Shown here: piece after piece, positions 1-9,018 of the stretch
How the letters are laid out: each line of letters opens with the position of its first letter
How positions within the stretch are numbered: the first letter of the stretch is position 1
From: Nostoc sp. FACHB-892
GTDB taxonomy: Bacteria; Cyanobacteriota; Cyanobacteriia; Cyanobacteriales; Nostocaceae
DNA length: 64,000 nucleotides
Assembly (NCBI RefSeq): GCF_014698795.1
Contig: NZ_JACJTR010000002.1
Location: forward strand, 62,001-126,000
Direction: 5' to 3'
Translations under genes and position numbers: made by a program
The notes under the pieces: model-generated
Databases searched by the model: none
Seen by the model: only the letters and a program-made list of their open reading frames with translations
Told to the model about the DNA's origin: nothing

Positions 1-19
1 GCAAGGCATGATCCACAGA

Positions 20-1402
20 TTAGGAACCTACTAAATTTTCTATAGTATCGGCATCATTCGGTAATGCGGCGGTTAAAACTTCGCTACCTTCTGCGGTAAC
101 TAAAACATCATCTTCGATGCGGATTCCGCGCACATCGGCAAATTCAGATAAACGCTGCCAATTCACTACATTTTGATATTTTGAGCGAACATTGGCATCA
201 TTTAAAATTGCTGGTACTTGATAAAAGCCAGGTTCAATTGTGACTAACATTCCTGGACGCAAAGGACGATTTAAACGGAGGTAGCTTAAGCCAAAGCGAT
301 CGCTCCTTTCACGTCCCTCTTCATACCCTGCTAAATCACCCAAATCTTCCATATCATGCACATCTAAACCTAGTAGATGACCAATACCATGAGGGAAAAA
401 CAGCGCATGGGCATCCATCTCTACTAAATCTTGGGGATTTCCTTGTAAAATGCCTAAATCTACTAAACCTTCAGCTATGATCGTGGCAGCTAGCAAATGA
501 ATATCCCCATACTCTACACCAGGGTGTATTCTGGCAATGCAAGCATCATGGGCTGCCAGCACAACATTATAAATATCTCTTTGGGTGGATGAAAACTTAC
601 CAGAAACTGGCCATGTACGAGTGACATCAGCAGCCCAACCCATCTCAGTTTCAGCGCCAACATCGGCAAGTAATAAGTCATCTGGTTGTAGAGCGTGGTG
701 ATAGTGTTCGTTATGCAAAACTTCACCGTGAACGGTGACAATACTAGTGTAGGAAGTTGTCATATTGTGGGCAATAATTACCCCTTCCATCGCTGCCCGA
801 ACTTCTGCTTCTAGCTTGGCTTTAGGTGTTGCTGCCATACCAGCTTTGTGCGCCTCAACAGTGACAGCCGCAGCTTTTCGCAACTCGGTTAATGCAGCTT
901 GATCATGAGTGAGGCGGAGAGAAATGATCGCCTTAGCTAACTCCAAGTCAATTCCTTGGGGAGGACTTTGTGGTAAAACCCATCTATTTAATAGCTGCGA
1001 TTGTTGCGTCCAAGTAGCTGCATCTTGTACGGCAAGTGTGGCGGCATCTTCTAGCCAAGACTCTAATTCTGCCATTGGCCCTGCCACATCCGCCCCTATA
1101 TTCTGGGCTATTTCCTCGCGCGTTGGCATTTCTCCATGCCAAAGGGCGCTGCTGGGTGATGGATCGTCCATGAATAGTTCTAGCTTGCCCGCTTCTAGAC
1201 GAATTGCCGCCTTTGATAATGGCAGTCCGGCAAAATAGAGGAAATGACTGCTTGCGCGAAACGGAAAGGTATTTGCTAGAAAGTTACGCGGACTGTTGCT
1301 ACCTGACCACAGAATTGCTGGAAAATTAATGAGGTTGGCTAGTTTTTGTCGGCGGAAGCGTAAAGTCTCGATTAGGGAAGTAGAACTTTGTTGGATCAGC
1401 AT
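20..1402 (-). CDS. Xaa-Pro aminopeptidase (aminopeptidase P, M24 family)
   Basis: Cytosolic metallopeptidase that removes an N-terminal residue preceding proline. The 460 residues fit aminopeptidase P: an N-terminal creatinase-like domain (about 1-165) and a C-terminal pita-bread domain. All five metal ligands can be placed: D247 in LLLADVG, D259 in WAADVTRTWP, H342 in HGIGHLLGLDVHD, E390 in TIEPGFY and E430 in GIRIEDDVLV. Length and motifs are intact, so it should be active. The ATG start has no strong ribosome binding site, but no better start is seen. It appears to be a single-gene unit, with the small lipoprotein gene on the same strand upstream. Confidence 0.93.
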   Translation of the reverse strand: MLIQQSSTSLIETLRFRRQKLANLINFPAILWSGSNSPRNFLANTFPFRASSHFLYFAGLPLSKAAIRLEAGKLELFMDDPSPSSALWHGEMPTREEIAQNIGADVAGPMAELESWLEDAATLAVQDAATWTQQSQLLNRWVLPQSPPQGIDLELAKAIISLRLTHDQAALTELRKAAAVTVEAHKAGMAATPKAKLEAEVRAAMEGVIIAHNMTTSYTSIVTVHGEVLHNEHYHHALQPDDLLLADVGAETEMGWAADVTRTWPVSGKFSSTQRDIYNVVLAAHDACIARIHPGVEYGDIHLLAATIIAEGLVDLGILQGNPQDLVEMDAHALFFPHGIGHLLGLDVHDMEDLGDLAGYEEGRERSDRFGLSYLRLNRPLRPGMLVTIEPGFYQVPAILNDANVRSKYQNVVNWQRLSEFADVRGIRIEDDVLVTAEGSEVLTAALPNDADTIENLVGS

Positions 1403-1449
1403 AAATGGAAACTCAAAGAGAAAGATAAAGGTTATAGCTTTGCCTTTAT

Positions 1450-1695
1450 TTAGTCGTTATCGTCATCGTCTTCATCATTCTTGCGATCATTATTCTTGCG
1501 ATCGCCATCATTGTCGTCATCATCTTCGTCGTTCTGGTTAGGTTGCGGGACTGGTTTTTGTTGCTCAGTTGGAGCAAGTGGCTGCGGTACATTAAGACCA
1601 CAACTAACTAATCCTCCAAAAATTAACGCTAAGTTGACAGCAGCAAAGATGCTTCTAAAGATTTTTATCGTCATGTTTCCATTTTGCTTTGACAT
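1450..1695 (-). CDS. Small Asp-rich lipoprotein, unknown function
   Basis: Predicted secreted lipoprotein of about 74-81 residues. A hydrophobic signal (IFRSIFAAVNLALIFGG) ends in a lipobox LVSC, so the cysteine would be lipidated. After a Pro/Gln-rich spacer comes a strongly acidic tail of Asp runs broken by Arg-Lys-Asn, which could bind divalent cations such as calcium. The second ATG, at 1674 on this strand, is preceded by GGAA at good spacing and may be the real start. The tail is low-complexity GAT/GAC repeats, so length may vary between strains. No known family was recognised. The gene lies 47 bases upstream of the aminopeptidase on the same strand. Confidence 0.6.
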   Translation of the reverse strand: MSKQNGNMTIKIFRSIFAAVNLALIFGGLVSCGLNVPQPLAPTEQQKPVPQPNQNDEDDDDNDGDRKNNDRKNDEDDDDND

Positions 1696-1995
1696 TGACC
1701 CTAGTTTTTAGAGATTGTATTTTTAATTTATCAGGTACTGTATATAGCGGTTCTCGTTTGGATGTAATATGCACTTTAAGATTAGAGTATGTATTCCACG
1801 CTATTGAGAACCGCTATGGACGCAAATCATCGTAACTAGTACAGGACGGCGGAAATAAGCAGACCATTAAAAAGTCCTAAACACCTTACTCCATAATACT
1901 TTTGACTTTTGACTTCCGCCTTGCGGTACTAGTGGCATAAATATCTCATGCACTCTTGATAAATATAATGCTGTCTAATTTTTCAGGTGACTCTG

Positions 1996-2796
1996 ATGGG
2001 ACAAATCATTACCCAGGTTGATGCTTTTACCAATACACCTTTTGCAGGCAACCCTGCTGCTGTCTGTGTTTTGCCTACTCCCCAAGACGATTGCTGGATG
2101 CAGAATGTGGCGCAGGAGATGAATTTATCTGAGACGGCTTTTTTAGTTAGACAGGATGATGGCTTCAATCTGCGTTGGTTTACGCCCGCAGTAGAAGTAC
2201 CGCTTTGTGGTCATGCAACTTTAGCTAGTGCCCATGTACTTTGGTCAGCGGGGCATTTGTCACAGAATGAAGTTGCGCGTTTCTATACTAAAAGCGGAGT
2301 GCTGACTGCTAAGTTGCAAGGTGAGTGGATTGAGTTAGATTTTCCTGTGAATCATTCACAAGCAACAGTCGCCCCGCAAGAACTCAAGGCTGCTTTGGGT
2401 GTCCCATACAAATCTGTTTTCTTGAATTCCTTGGGCTATTTAGTAGAATTGGCATCTGAAGATTTGGTACGACAAATACAGCCAAATTTTCAAATGTTGA
2501 AAACGTTACCTATTTCTCAAATCATTGTCACCAGCCTCACCCACCCTGATTCTGAATATGATTTCGTCTCTCGCTTCTTTGCACCGGGTTTAGGGGTTGA
2601 TGAAGACCCCGTAACTGGTGCGGCCCATTGCTGTCTCGCTTCGTTCTGGCGTGATCGCTTGCACAAAAATGAATTATTGGCTTATCAGGCATCCAGTCGT
2701 GGTGGGGTGGTAAAGGTGTATTATGACGGAGGCGATCGCGTCTTTCTTCGCGGACAAGCGGTAACTGTTATGCGAGGTGAATTAATTACCGCATAA
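1996..2796 (+). CDS. PhzF family isomerase/epimerase-like protein
   Basis: Member of the PhzF/diaminopimelate-epimerase fold. The N-terminus (VDAFTNTPFAGNPAAVC) and the C-terminal DEDPVTGAAHCCLASFW motif are diagnostic. PhzF itself isomerises a phenazine precursor, but no phenazine genes are near, so the substrate here is unknown. The catalytic glutamate expected about residue 45 is present in NLSETAFLV. A GTG nine bases upstream (1987) is in frame, but the ATG at 1996 follows AGGTGA at normal spacing and is preferred. The 3' end has a degenerate duplicate in the downstream spacer. Confidence 0.88.
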   Translation: MGQIITQVDAFTNTPFAGNPAAVCVLPTPQDDCWMQNVAQEMNLSETAFLVRQDDGFNLRWFTPAVEVPLCGHATLASAHVLWSAGHLSQNEVARFYTKSGVLTAKLQGEWIELDFPVNHSQATVAPQELKAALGVPYKSVFLNSLGYLVELASEDLVRQIQPNFQMLKTLPISQIIVTSLTHPDSEYDFVSRFFAPGLGVDEDPVTGAAHCCLASFWRDRLHKNELLAYQASSRGGVVKVYYDGGDRVFLRGQAVTVMRGELITA

Positions 2797-2849
2797 GGTC
2801 ATGAGCTTCATGCAATCCACTATAAACGAGCTAAATTTGAAATATTTTT

Positions 2850-2916
2850 TTACCGACAAGGCGATCGCGTCTTTATCACTATCACTGAACAAGCGATAAC
2901 TGTTATGCGAAGCAAC
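2850..2916 (+). repeat. Degenerate duplicate of the phzF-like gene 3' end
   Basis: This spacer stretch repeats the tail of the preceding gene (about 2720-2780). Both contain GGCGATCGCGTCTTT and, 22-30 bases later, an ACAAGCG(G/A)TAACTGTTATGCGA block, separated by a diverged segment of different length. It is noncoding here and looks like a decayed partial duplication. Confidence 0.7.
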
Positions 2917-2955
2917 TGTCACAATATTTAAAGAAACCTATATTTAATTTCAAAA

Positions 2956-3396
2956 ATGTCTACTAAAAAGACAAATAACCGAAGTCCTATTACCTCTCGT
3001 GATTGGCCAATTGAGCAATTACCTGGACTGAACCACGAGGAACAATCTCAACTGCAATATTGTGGGATTACTAGCACAGTAGCGCTAGTCAAACAAGGGA
3101 AAACTCTAGAGACAAGACTAGCGTTAGCAAATAAACTACATATTCATCTTCAATATGTAAATAAATGGATGGCTTTAGCTGATTTGGCGCGTATTCCTAG
3201 TGTAGGCATACAATATTGTGGTTTATTGCTCCATGCAGGTATTGGTTCTGTAGCACAGTTGGCTCAGACTCCCACTCACAGATTGCACCAACAAATTATG
3301 CGCTTGCAGGTAGCAACAATGCAGCGACGAGATTTATGTCCACCAATTGAGCTAGTACAACAGTGGAGTCAGCAAGCGAAAGCAATTATTAGTTAA
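2956..3396 (+). CDS. DUF4332 domain protein
   Basis: Small soluble protein of 146 residues with the pattern of DUF4332, a helix-hairpin-helix-like module seen in many cyanobacteria. The repeated features are PGLNHEEQSQLQYCGITSTV and ARIPSVGIQYCGLLLHAGI, each resembling an HhH turn followed by a Leu/Ile-rich helix. HhH modules often bind DNA without sequence specificity, but no function is established for this family, so a role in nucleic-acid binding is only a suggestion. No catalytic residues or membrane segments are visible. It converges on the TetR gene across an inverted heptamer repeat. Confidence 0.7.
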   Translation: MSTKKTNNRSPITSRDWPIEQLPGLNHEEQSQLQYCGITSTVALVKQGKTLETRLALANKLHIHLQYVNKWMALADLARIPSVGIQYCGLLLHAGIGSVAQLAQTPTHRLHQQIMRLQVATMQRRDLCPPIELVQQWSQQAKAIIS

Positions 3397-3470
3397 AAGT
3401 TAGGAATTAGGAGTTAGGAGTTAAGATAATTCCTAATTCATAACTCCTAACTCCTAACTTTTAACTCCTC
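3396..3470. repeat. Inverted heptamer repeats (GAGTTAG type), likely bidirectional terminator
   Basis: Copies of AGGAGTT/TTAGGAG run forward, then their complements TAACTCC run back after an A/T-rich gap, giving a potential hairpin of about 18 pairs. It lies exactly between two convergent genes. Heptameric short tandem repeats are characteristic of heterocystous cyanobacteria; the terminator role is inferred. Confidence 0.7.
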
Positions 3471-4083
3471 ACTCCTTGGCTAGAACACCATTAAGGAAGA
3501 TATCAGCAAGTCCTTCTGCCATTTCCTGCATTTGTTGGGGAGAAGCATCAGGTTCCATAAGGGTATTGTTAGAAAAACCTGCGATCGCAAACATTCCTAA
3601 GAAGACTTTGGCAACCAGCTTGGCATCCATTTTGCGATAAATGCCTTTATCCATAGCTGTTTGAAAGAATGCTTCGCCCACATCGGTCATTTTGGTGATG
3701 ACTTCTAATTGGATGCGATCGCGCAAATCGGGGTGAAACTGCACCTCCATAAAACAAACGCGCATTAAATCGGCATTTTTTTGAAAGTTCCACATCCGGC
3801 GACGCATTACCTGAGCTACGGCTTTATAGCTGCCCATTTCACTTAATTCTGTCAGCAAATCTGTGAGAATCTCCACCCATCCACTCGTAGCTACTTCTAC
3901 CAAAATTGCCTTTTTATTGGGAAAATGACGAAATAGAGTGCCTTCAGCTACACCTGCTGCCTGTGCTAAATCGCGGGTGGTAGTGCCGTCAAATCCTTGA
4001 GAGGCAAACAACCGTTGTGCTGCCTGTAAAATCCGGGTACGTGTCTGAGCCTCTGAGGGTGGGGAAGAATTAAAAACTCGCAT
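3469..4083 (-). CDS. TetR/AcrR family transcriptional regulator
   Basis: DNA-binding repressor-type protein of 204 residues. The N-terminal helix-turn-helix is clear (TRTRILQAAQRLFASQGFDG then TTRDLAQAAGVAEGTLFRHF, about residues 13-60). The C-terminal part is an all-helical ligand/dimer domain with no recognisable ligand signature. TetR proteins usually repress a neighbouring or divergent gene. The divergent neighbour is the M16 peptidase operon, about 300 bases away, so that operon is a possible target. No operator was identified. Confidence 0.9.
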   Translation of the reverse strand: MRVFNSSPPSEAQTRTRILQAAQRLFASQGFDGTTTRDLAQAAGVAEGTLFRHFPNKKAILVEVATSGWVEILTDLLTELSEMGSYKAVAQVMRRRMWNFQKNADLMRVCFMEVQFHPDLRDRIQLEVITKMTDVGEAFFQTAMDKGIYRKMDAKLVAKVFLGMFAIAGFSNNTLMEPDASPQQMQEMAEGLADIFLNGVLAKE

Positions 4084-4391
4084 AACAGTTATGGTGAGAT
4101 TTCCGGAACAGGATTTGTAGCATTATTGTCTAACGTCAAGTAAAAAAGCTTAAAAAGCTTAATACAACATTAACGTCCTGGTACTAAGTATCTTGTTTTT
4201 TAGGTAATGTAACTTTATCTTAATTTTTGCTTATGAACCAGATGAGTCGGTCAATTTGGGATTGGTCAGTTAAAGGAAGCAGAGGGTCACTGAGCGCAGC
4301 CTCTCCAAGAGTTGGGAGCCTAAGTGAGACAGAAGGCAGGAAAAACACTGCTCCCTGCTCTCTGCCTTCTGCCTTCGTTGATAAAGTATCT

Positions 4392-5978
4392 ATGATGTTG
4401 CGGCGCTTATTTGTCGCTTTGTTGGCTTTGATTATCCTTTGGTGCGGATTGCTGCCAGAAATTGCTTTGGCTCAAACTCAGACAGCACCTCTTCCTCAAA
4501 GAGTTCTGCAACCTAAGAAAACTCAAACTCCACCAGTTCAAAGTTCGATTCAACCTTATCTGGATCGAGTGATCAAGCAGTTAACGGAATTTCGCCTCGA
4601 CAATGGTCTAAAATTTATTGTTTTAGAACGGCATGAAGCACCAGTAGTTTCTTTTCTTACTTATGCAGATGTCGGTGGAGTCGATGAGCCAGATGGCAAA
4701 ACTGGTGTAGCTCACTTTCTGGAACATTTGGCGTTTAAAGGTACAACGCGCATTGGTACAGAAGACTACAAGGCAGAAAAACCTTTATTAGAAACCTTAG
4801 AACGGTTGGATGCCCAAATTCAAGCAGCGAAAGCCGAGGGCAAAAAAGATGAGGTTGCTCGGTTAGAGGCTGAGTTCAAGCAAGTGGAAGCGCAAGCAGC
4901 CAAGCTAGTCAAGCAAAACGAATTGGGGCAGATTGTCGAACAAGCAGGAGGTGTGGGTTTAAATGCCAATACTTCAACCGAAGCCACACGTTATTTGTAC
5001 AGTTTTCCTGCTAATAAGCTGGAACTTTGGATGTCGCTAGAGTCAGAACGATTTCTCGATCCTGTAATTCGTCGTGAGTTTTATAAAGAAAGAGATGTAA
5101 TTTTAGAGGAGCGACGGATGCGGGTGGAAAATTCACCCATTGGATTGATGGTGGAGAAATTTATTGACACTGCTTACAAAGTTCATCCCTACAGACGGCC
5201 GGTGATTGGTTATGACGAAGATATCCGCAATCTGACACCAGAAGATGTCCAAAAGTTTTTTGATACTCACTACGTACCAAGTAATTTGACCATTGCTATT
5301 GTCGGAGATGTTAACCCGACTGAGGTGAAAAAACTGGCGCAAACTTATTTTGGCCGCTATGAAGCAAAAACCAAAGCTGTTGAAAAAATTCCGGTGGAAC
5401 CACCACAACAACAAACACGAGAAGTTACTTTACAGCTACCTTCTCAGCCCTGGTATTTAGAAGGTTATCATCGTCCGGCAATTACTCATCCAAATAATGC
5501 AGTTTATGAAATCATTGGCAGTTTATTAAGTAATGGGCGCACATCGCGGTTGTATAAGTCTTTGGTAGAAAAGCAACGTTTGGCGCTAAATGCCCAAGGT
5601 TTCAGCGGTTTTCCTGGAGATAAGTACCCAAACCTGATGTTATTCTATGCTCTCACGGCTCCTGGTCATACGGTTGATGAGTTGGCGGTGGCTTTGCGCC
5701 AAGAAATTGACAAATTAAAAACTGAGCCTGTAGCTACGGTTGATTTGGAACGGGTGAAAACTCAAGCACGGGCGAGTTTGTTACGTAACCTCAATTCAAA
5801 TATGGGAATGGCTCAACAATTGTTGGAATATGAGGTGAAAACTGGCTCTTGGCGGAATTTGTTTAAGCAGTTGGATGATATTTCGGCGGTGACGACGGCT
5901 GATATTATGCGGGTAGCAAAAGAGACGTTTACGCCGAAAAATCGCACGATTGGGAAGCTTTTGTCGAAAGAAGGATAA
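4392..5978 (+). CDS. M16 family zinc peptidase, catalytic subunit
   Basis: Insulinase/pitrilysin-family zinc peptidase, probably periplasmic or membrane-anchored. The zinc motif HFLEH (inverted HxxEH) lies about 110 residues into the protein, and a glutamate-bearing segment (STEATRYLYSFP) follows after a charged helical insertion. The frame is open from a TTG at 4227, but the first 55 codons read through a dispersed repeat whose end (CTGCCTTCTGCCTTC) recurs near 19030. The ATG pair at 4392/4395 gives a normal signal peptide, MMLRRLFVALLALIILWCGL, so it is chosen. The C-terminal half lacks the R/Y substrate-binding pair found in the partner. The gene is 45 bases upstream of that partner and probably co-transcribed. 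Confidence 0.9.
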   Translation: MMLRRLFVALLALIILWCGLLPEIALAQTQTAPLPQRVLQPKKTQTPPVQSSIQPYLDRVIKQLTEFRLDNGLKFIVLERHEAPVVSFLTYADVGGVDEPDGKTGVAHFLEHLAFKGTTRIGTEDYKAEKPLLETLERLDAQIQAAKAEGKKDEVARLEAEFKQVEAQAAKLVKQNELGQIVEQAGGVGLNANTSTEATRYLYSFPANKLELWMSLESERFLDPVIRREFYKERDVILEERRMRVENSPIGLMVEKFIDTAYKVHPYRRPVIGYDEDIRNLTPEDVQKFFDTHYVPSNLTIAIVGDVNPTEVKKLAQTYFGRYEAKTKAVEKIPVEPPQQQTREVTLQLPSQPWYLEGYHRPAITHPNNAVYEIIGSLLSNGRTSRLYKSLVEKQRLALNAQGFSGFPGDKYPNLMLFYALTAPGHTVDELAVALRQEIDKLKTEPVATVDLERVKTQARASLLRNLNSNMGMAQQLLEYEVKTGSWRNLFKQLDDISAVTTADIMRVAKETFTPKNRTIGKLLSKEG

Positions 5979-6023
5979 GAGAAAAGAACCGCAGAGACGC
6001 TGAGGGCGCAGAGGTAGAGAGAT

Positions 6024-7541
6024 ATGAAGAAGCACAAGATGAAGGGTCAAAGGCGGATGGCGTTGAAAATCAAGAATGAGAAGGGGTTAATTTATGCTTT
6101 GGTAGCTGTTTTTGCGTGTTTACTTTTAACTTGTAATTTTTCTTTGGCAGCGACGGCTGAGGCAAAGCATTACACAGAGTTGCAGCTACCACCGCTACCT
6201 GAGATTAAGATACCCAAGTATGAGCGGTTTGTTCTCCAAAACGGCTTGGTTGTCTATTTGATGGAGGATCACGAACTACCTTTGGTAAATGGTACAGCGT
6301 TTGTGCGGACAGGAAATCGCTTGGAACCACCACAGAAAGTCGGTTTAGCGGGTTTTACAGGCGCGGTAATGCGAACTGGAGGAACTAAGCAGCATTCGGC
6401 TGATGAACTAAACGAGATGTTGGAACAACGGGCAGCATCTGTGGAAGCTAGTATTGGTGAAACTTTTGGTAGTGTTAGCTTTGACGCACTGAGTGAAGAT
6501 TTAGAAACGGTGTTTGGGCTGTTTGCCGAGGTGTTGCGATCGCCAGTATTTGCTCAAGAAAAGCTAGACTTGGCTAAGACACAGGCTAAGGGTGGCATTG
6601 CTCGTCGCAATGACGATCCAGATAGTATTGCTAATCGAGAATTTAAGAAATTGATCTATGGGAAAGATAGTCCTTATGCTCGCACAATAGAATATGCAAC
6701 GGTGGATCAGGTTGAGCGTGAGGATTTGCTCAAGTTTTATCAGCAATATTTCCACCCCAATAATATGATTTTGGGAATTGTAGGGGATTTTGATGCCAAA
6801 AAAATGCGATCGCTCATTCAAGCTAAGTTTGGCGACTGGAACCGCAACCCAGGTATTGCTAATCCCAAATTACCAAACGTTGTAGCAGCCAATACAGGCG
6901 GAGTCTTTTTTGTAAATCAACCACAATTGACGCAAAGTAGTGTGCTTGTCGGACATTTAGGCGGACGATTCGATAATCCTGATTATCCGGCGCTGGATGT
7001 ATTGAATGGGGTTTTAAATGGATTTGGTGGACGCTTATTTAATGAAGTGCGATCGCGTCAAGGTTTAGCATACTCTGTATACGGGCAGTGGAGTCCCCGT
7101 TTCGATTATCCTGGGATGTTCATTGCTGGTGGACAAACGCGATCGGATGCTACTGTGCAGTTTGTCAAAGCCTTACAAAATGAAATCAAGCGCATCCAAA
7201 CTCAAAGAGTAACAGCAAAAGAACTTGCTTTTGCCAAAGAGTCTACACTCAACTCCTTTGTATTCAACTTTCAAGACCCCAGCCAAACCTTATCACGGTT
7301 GATGCGATACGAATATTACGGCTATCCTGCTGATTTTCTCTTTCGCTATCAAAAAGCTGTCGCCGCCACCACAGCTGCTGATGTGCAACGGGTAGCACGA
7401 GAATACCTCAAGCCAGAAAAGATCGTAACTTTAGTGGTGGGGAATCAAAGCGCCATTCAACCGCCATTGACGCAGCTAGCAGCACAGGTAACGCCGATAG
7501 ATATAACGATTCCTGGTTCGCAGCCACAGGTGAATAATTAG
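6024..7541 (+). CDS. M16 family peptidase, non-catalytic partner subunit
   Basis: Second M16 protein of the operon (505 residues) with a signal peptide (hydrophobic stretch about 21-42, ending near ATAEA). The region aligned with the zinc motif reads GLAGFTGAVMRTGGT, so HxxEH is gone and this subunit should not bind catalytic zinc. It keeps the C-terminal arginine/tyrosine element (EVRSRQGLAYSVYGQW) that positions substrate in M16 enzymes. In known heterodimeric M16B peptidases one chain carries the zinc site and the other the R/Y pair, which is the division seen here. Starts further in (ATG at residue 6 or 12) are possible. A strong terminator follows. Confidence 0.9.
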   Translation: MKKHKMKGQRRMALKIKNEKGLIYALVAVFACLLLTCNFSLAATAEAKHYTELQLPPLPEIKIPKYERFVLQNGLVVYLMEDHELPLVNGTAFVRTGNRLEPPQKVGLAGFTGAVMRTGGTKQHSADELNEMLEQRAASVEASIGETFGSVSFDALSEDLETVFGLFAEVLRSPVFAQEKLDLAKTQAKGGIARRNDDPDSIANREFKKLIYGKDSPYARTIEYATVDQVEREDLLKFYQQYFHPNNMILGIVGDFDAKKMRSLIQAKFGDWNRNPGIANPKLPNVVAANTGGVFFVNQPQLTQSSVLVGHLGGRFDNPDYPALDVLNGVLNGFGGRLFNEVRSRQGLAYSVYGQWSPRFDYPGMFIAGGQTRSDATVQFVKALQNEIKRIQTQRVTAKELAFAKESTLNSFVFNFQDPSQTLSRLMRYEYYGYPADFLFRYQKAVAATTAADVQRVAREYLKPEKIVTLVVGNQSAIQPPLTQLAAQVTPIDITIPGSQPQVNN

Positions 7542-7670
7542 TTCCATCTTTACTACCTTTTTAAAGGTGTAGGAGCAAGTCTTAATTGAACCAAATCAAA
7601 TAATTTCCTTAATTATCTGGAAATGGCTGAGGCCAAATTGTAGTAACCAGTAGAAACTAAATCAGGAACC

Positions 7671-7702
7671 AAAACCTCTGGGAACTCCAGAGGTTTTTTT
7701 TT
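7671..7702 (+). terminator. Rho-independent terminator of the M16 operon
   Basis: Perfect 11-bp stem AAAACCTCTGG / CCAGAGGTTTT with a 5-base loop (GAACT), running into nine T residues. It sits 130 bases after the second M16 gene. Confidence 0.93.
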
Positions 7703-7803
7703 AATATGCTTTTTGAGGAGCGATCGCAGGCTAAACCTCAATAACAAAATTGTTGCATTAACTGGAGTAAGCTAAATTTAGGTTTGAGCTACTGGGAGTG
7801 GAA

Positions 7804-8454
7804 ATGATGTTGTTGGAATTAAAGCGCATCTATGTTCCAGCAGGACAAAGAGTGCTACTGCGAGATGTAACCTGGCAGGAATTGGAAACAATTCTAGAGG
7901 ATTTAGGGGAACACCGTGCAGCACGAATTGCTTATGACAGGGGAATATTGGAGATTATGGCACCACTGCCAGAACATGAAGACGATAAAGAAATTATTAG
8001 TGATTTAGTCAAAGCGCTTTTGGAAGAATTAGATATTGAGTTTAGATGTCTTGGTTCTACCACTTTCAAAAACCAAGCAATGGCTCAAGGTATAGAACCT
8101 GACCAGTGTTTCTATATAAAAAATGAATCCAAGATTCGCGGCAAGAAGCGACTAGATTTAACAGTAGACCCTCCTCCAGATTTAGCTCTAGAAATTGACA
8201 TTACTTCCCGCACTCATCCTAATATTTATGAAGCGCTACAAGTGCCTGAGCTTTGGCGTTTTGATAAAGGAAAGCTCCAAATTAATGTTCTGCGAGACGG
8301 GTATTATATAGAGTCTCAGCAAAGCCTAAATTTTCCTCTATTCCCACTAATTGAAACGATTCCCCAATATCTAGAGCAAAGTACAACAGCAGGTAGAAAT
8401 GCAACGCTCAAGGCTTTTCGTCTTTGGGTACAAAAGCAAATACAAAACCAATAA
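7804..8454 (+). CDS. Uma2 family (DUF820) endonuclease-like protein
   Basis: Member of the large cyanobacterial Uma2/DUF820 family, with a PD-(D/E)xK nuclease fold. The hallmark core is DRGILEIMAPLPEHE near the N-terminus and PPDLALEIDITSRT in the middle, the latter carrying the acidic catalytic residues. It is 216-218 residues, full length. The ATG at 7804 follows GGGAGTGG and is preferred to the GTG at 7798. Cyanobacterial genomes hold dozens of paralogs, often near mobile DNA; the biological role is not settled. Preceded by the M16 terminator, so transcribed separately. Confidence 0.88.
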   Translation: MMLLELKRIYVPAGQRVLLRDVTWQELETILEDLGEHRAARIAYDRGILEIMAPLPEHEDDKEIISDLVKALLEELDIEFRCLGSTTFKNQAMAQGIEPDQCFYIKNESKIRGKKRLDLTVDPPPDLALEIDITSRTHPNIYEALQVPELWRFDKGKLQINVLRDGYYIESQQSLNFPLFPLIETIPQYLEQSTTAGRNATLKAFRLWVQKQIQNQ

Positions 8455-8516
8455 CTTATTTCTCTTTTGCTGCCATCAGTATTCAAAATATAGAAAGTCT
8501 ACTACTCAAGATGTAA

Positions 8517-8540
8517 GGGCGCACAGCTAACTGTACGCCC
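8517..8540. repeat. Intergenic palindrome (GGGCGCACAG/CTGTACGCCC)
   Basis: Ten-base inverted repeat with one mismatch around a CTAA loop, flanked by GTAA and CTACAA. It resembles short palindromic repeats common in Nostoc spacers. It lies between convergent Uma2 and rpmB genes and may act as a terminator for either. Confidence 0.6.
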
Positions 8541-8597
8541 CTACAAATTACCTGTATTCCATCTTATGAAAGTCTCAGGTTATAAAATCTACATTAC

Positions 8598-8834
8598 TTA
8601 GTAATGATTCAGGTTAATGCCAGCTTCTTTTGCCATTGCTTCTAACCCATTAATTTGTAGGGTTTTGATTGCCTTGGTAGATAGCTTTAACTTCACCCAG
8701 CGATTTCCGCCTTCCCACCAAACACGCTTGCTTTGCAGATTAGCGTGCTGAAGCCGTTTTGTACGACGGTGGGAGTGAGAAACAGCAAAGGCGTTATTTG
8801 CCTTCTTACCAGTTAGTTCACAGCGACGGGACAT
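8598..8834 (-). CDS. rpmB: 50S ribosomal protein L28
   Basis: Ribosomal large-subunit protein L28, 78 residues, the normal length. The start [20 protein letters not shown] and the basic middle [17 protein letters not shown] are typical, as is the [10 protein letters not shown] segment. It binds 23S rRNA in the assembled subunit. It lies 184 bases downstream of htpG on the same strand, with a repeat-rich gap between, so it probably has its own promoter. Confidence 0.97.
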   Translation of the reverse strand: MSRRCELTGKKANNAFAVSHSHRRTKRLQHANLQSKRVWWEGGNRWVKLKLSTKAIKTLQINGLEAMAKEAGINLNHY

Positions 8835-9018
8835 AGCAAGTATCTCCAGATTGTTATTTTAATACAGCCTTTCCATTTTAGGTCTTAGGCAACAGAAGTG
8901 GAGAAGGGAGTGGGGAGATGAGGGCAGGGGGCAGAGGAGGCAGGCGGACAAGAGGTGACAACTTGAAACAAGTTTTTCCCCTTGTCCCCTTGTCCAATCC
9001 CCAATCCCCAACTCACCA

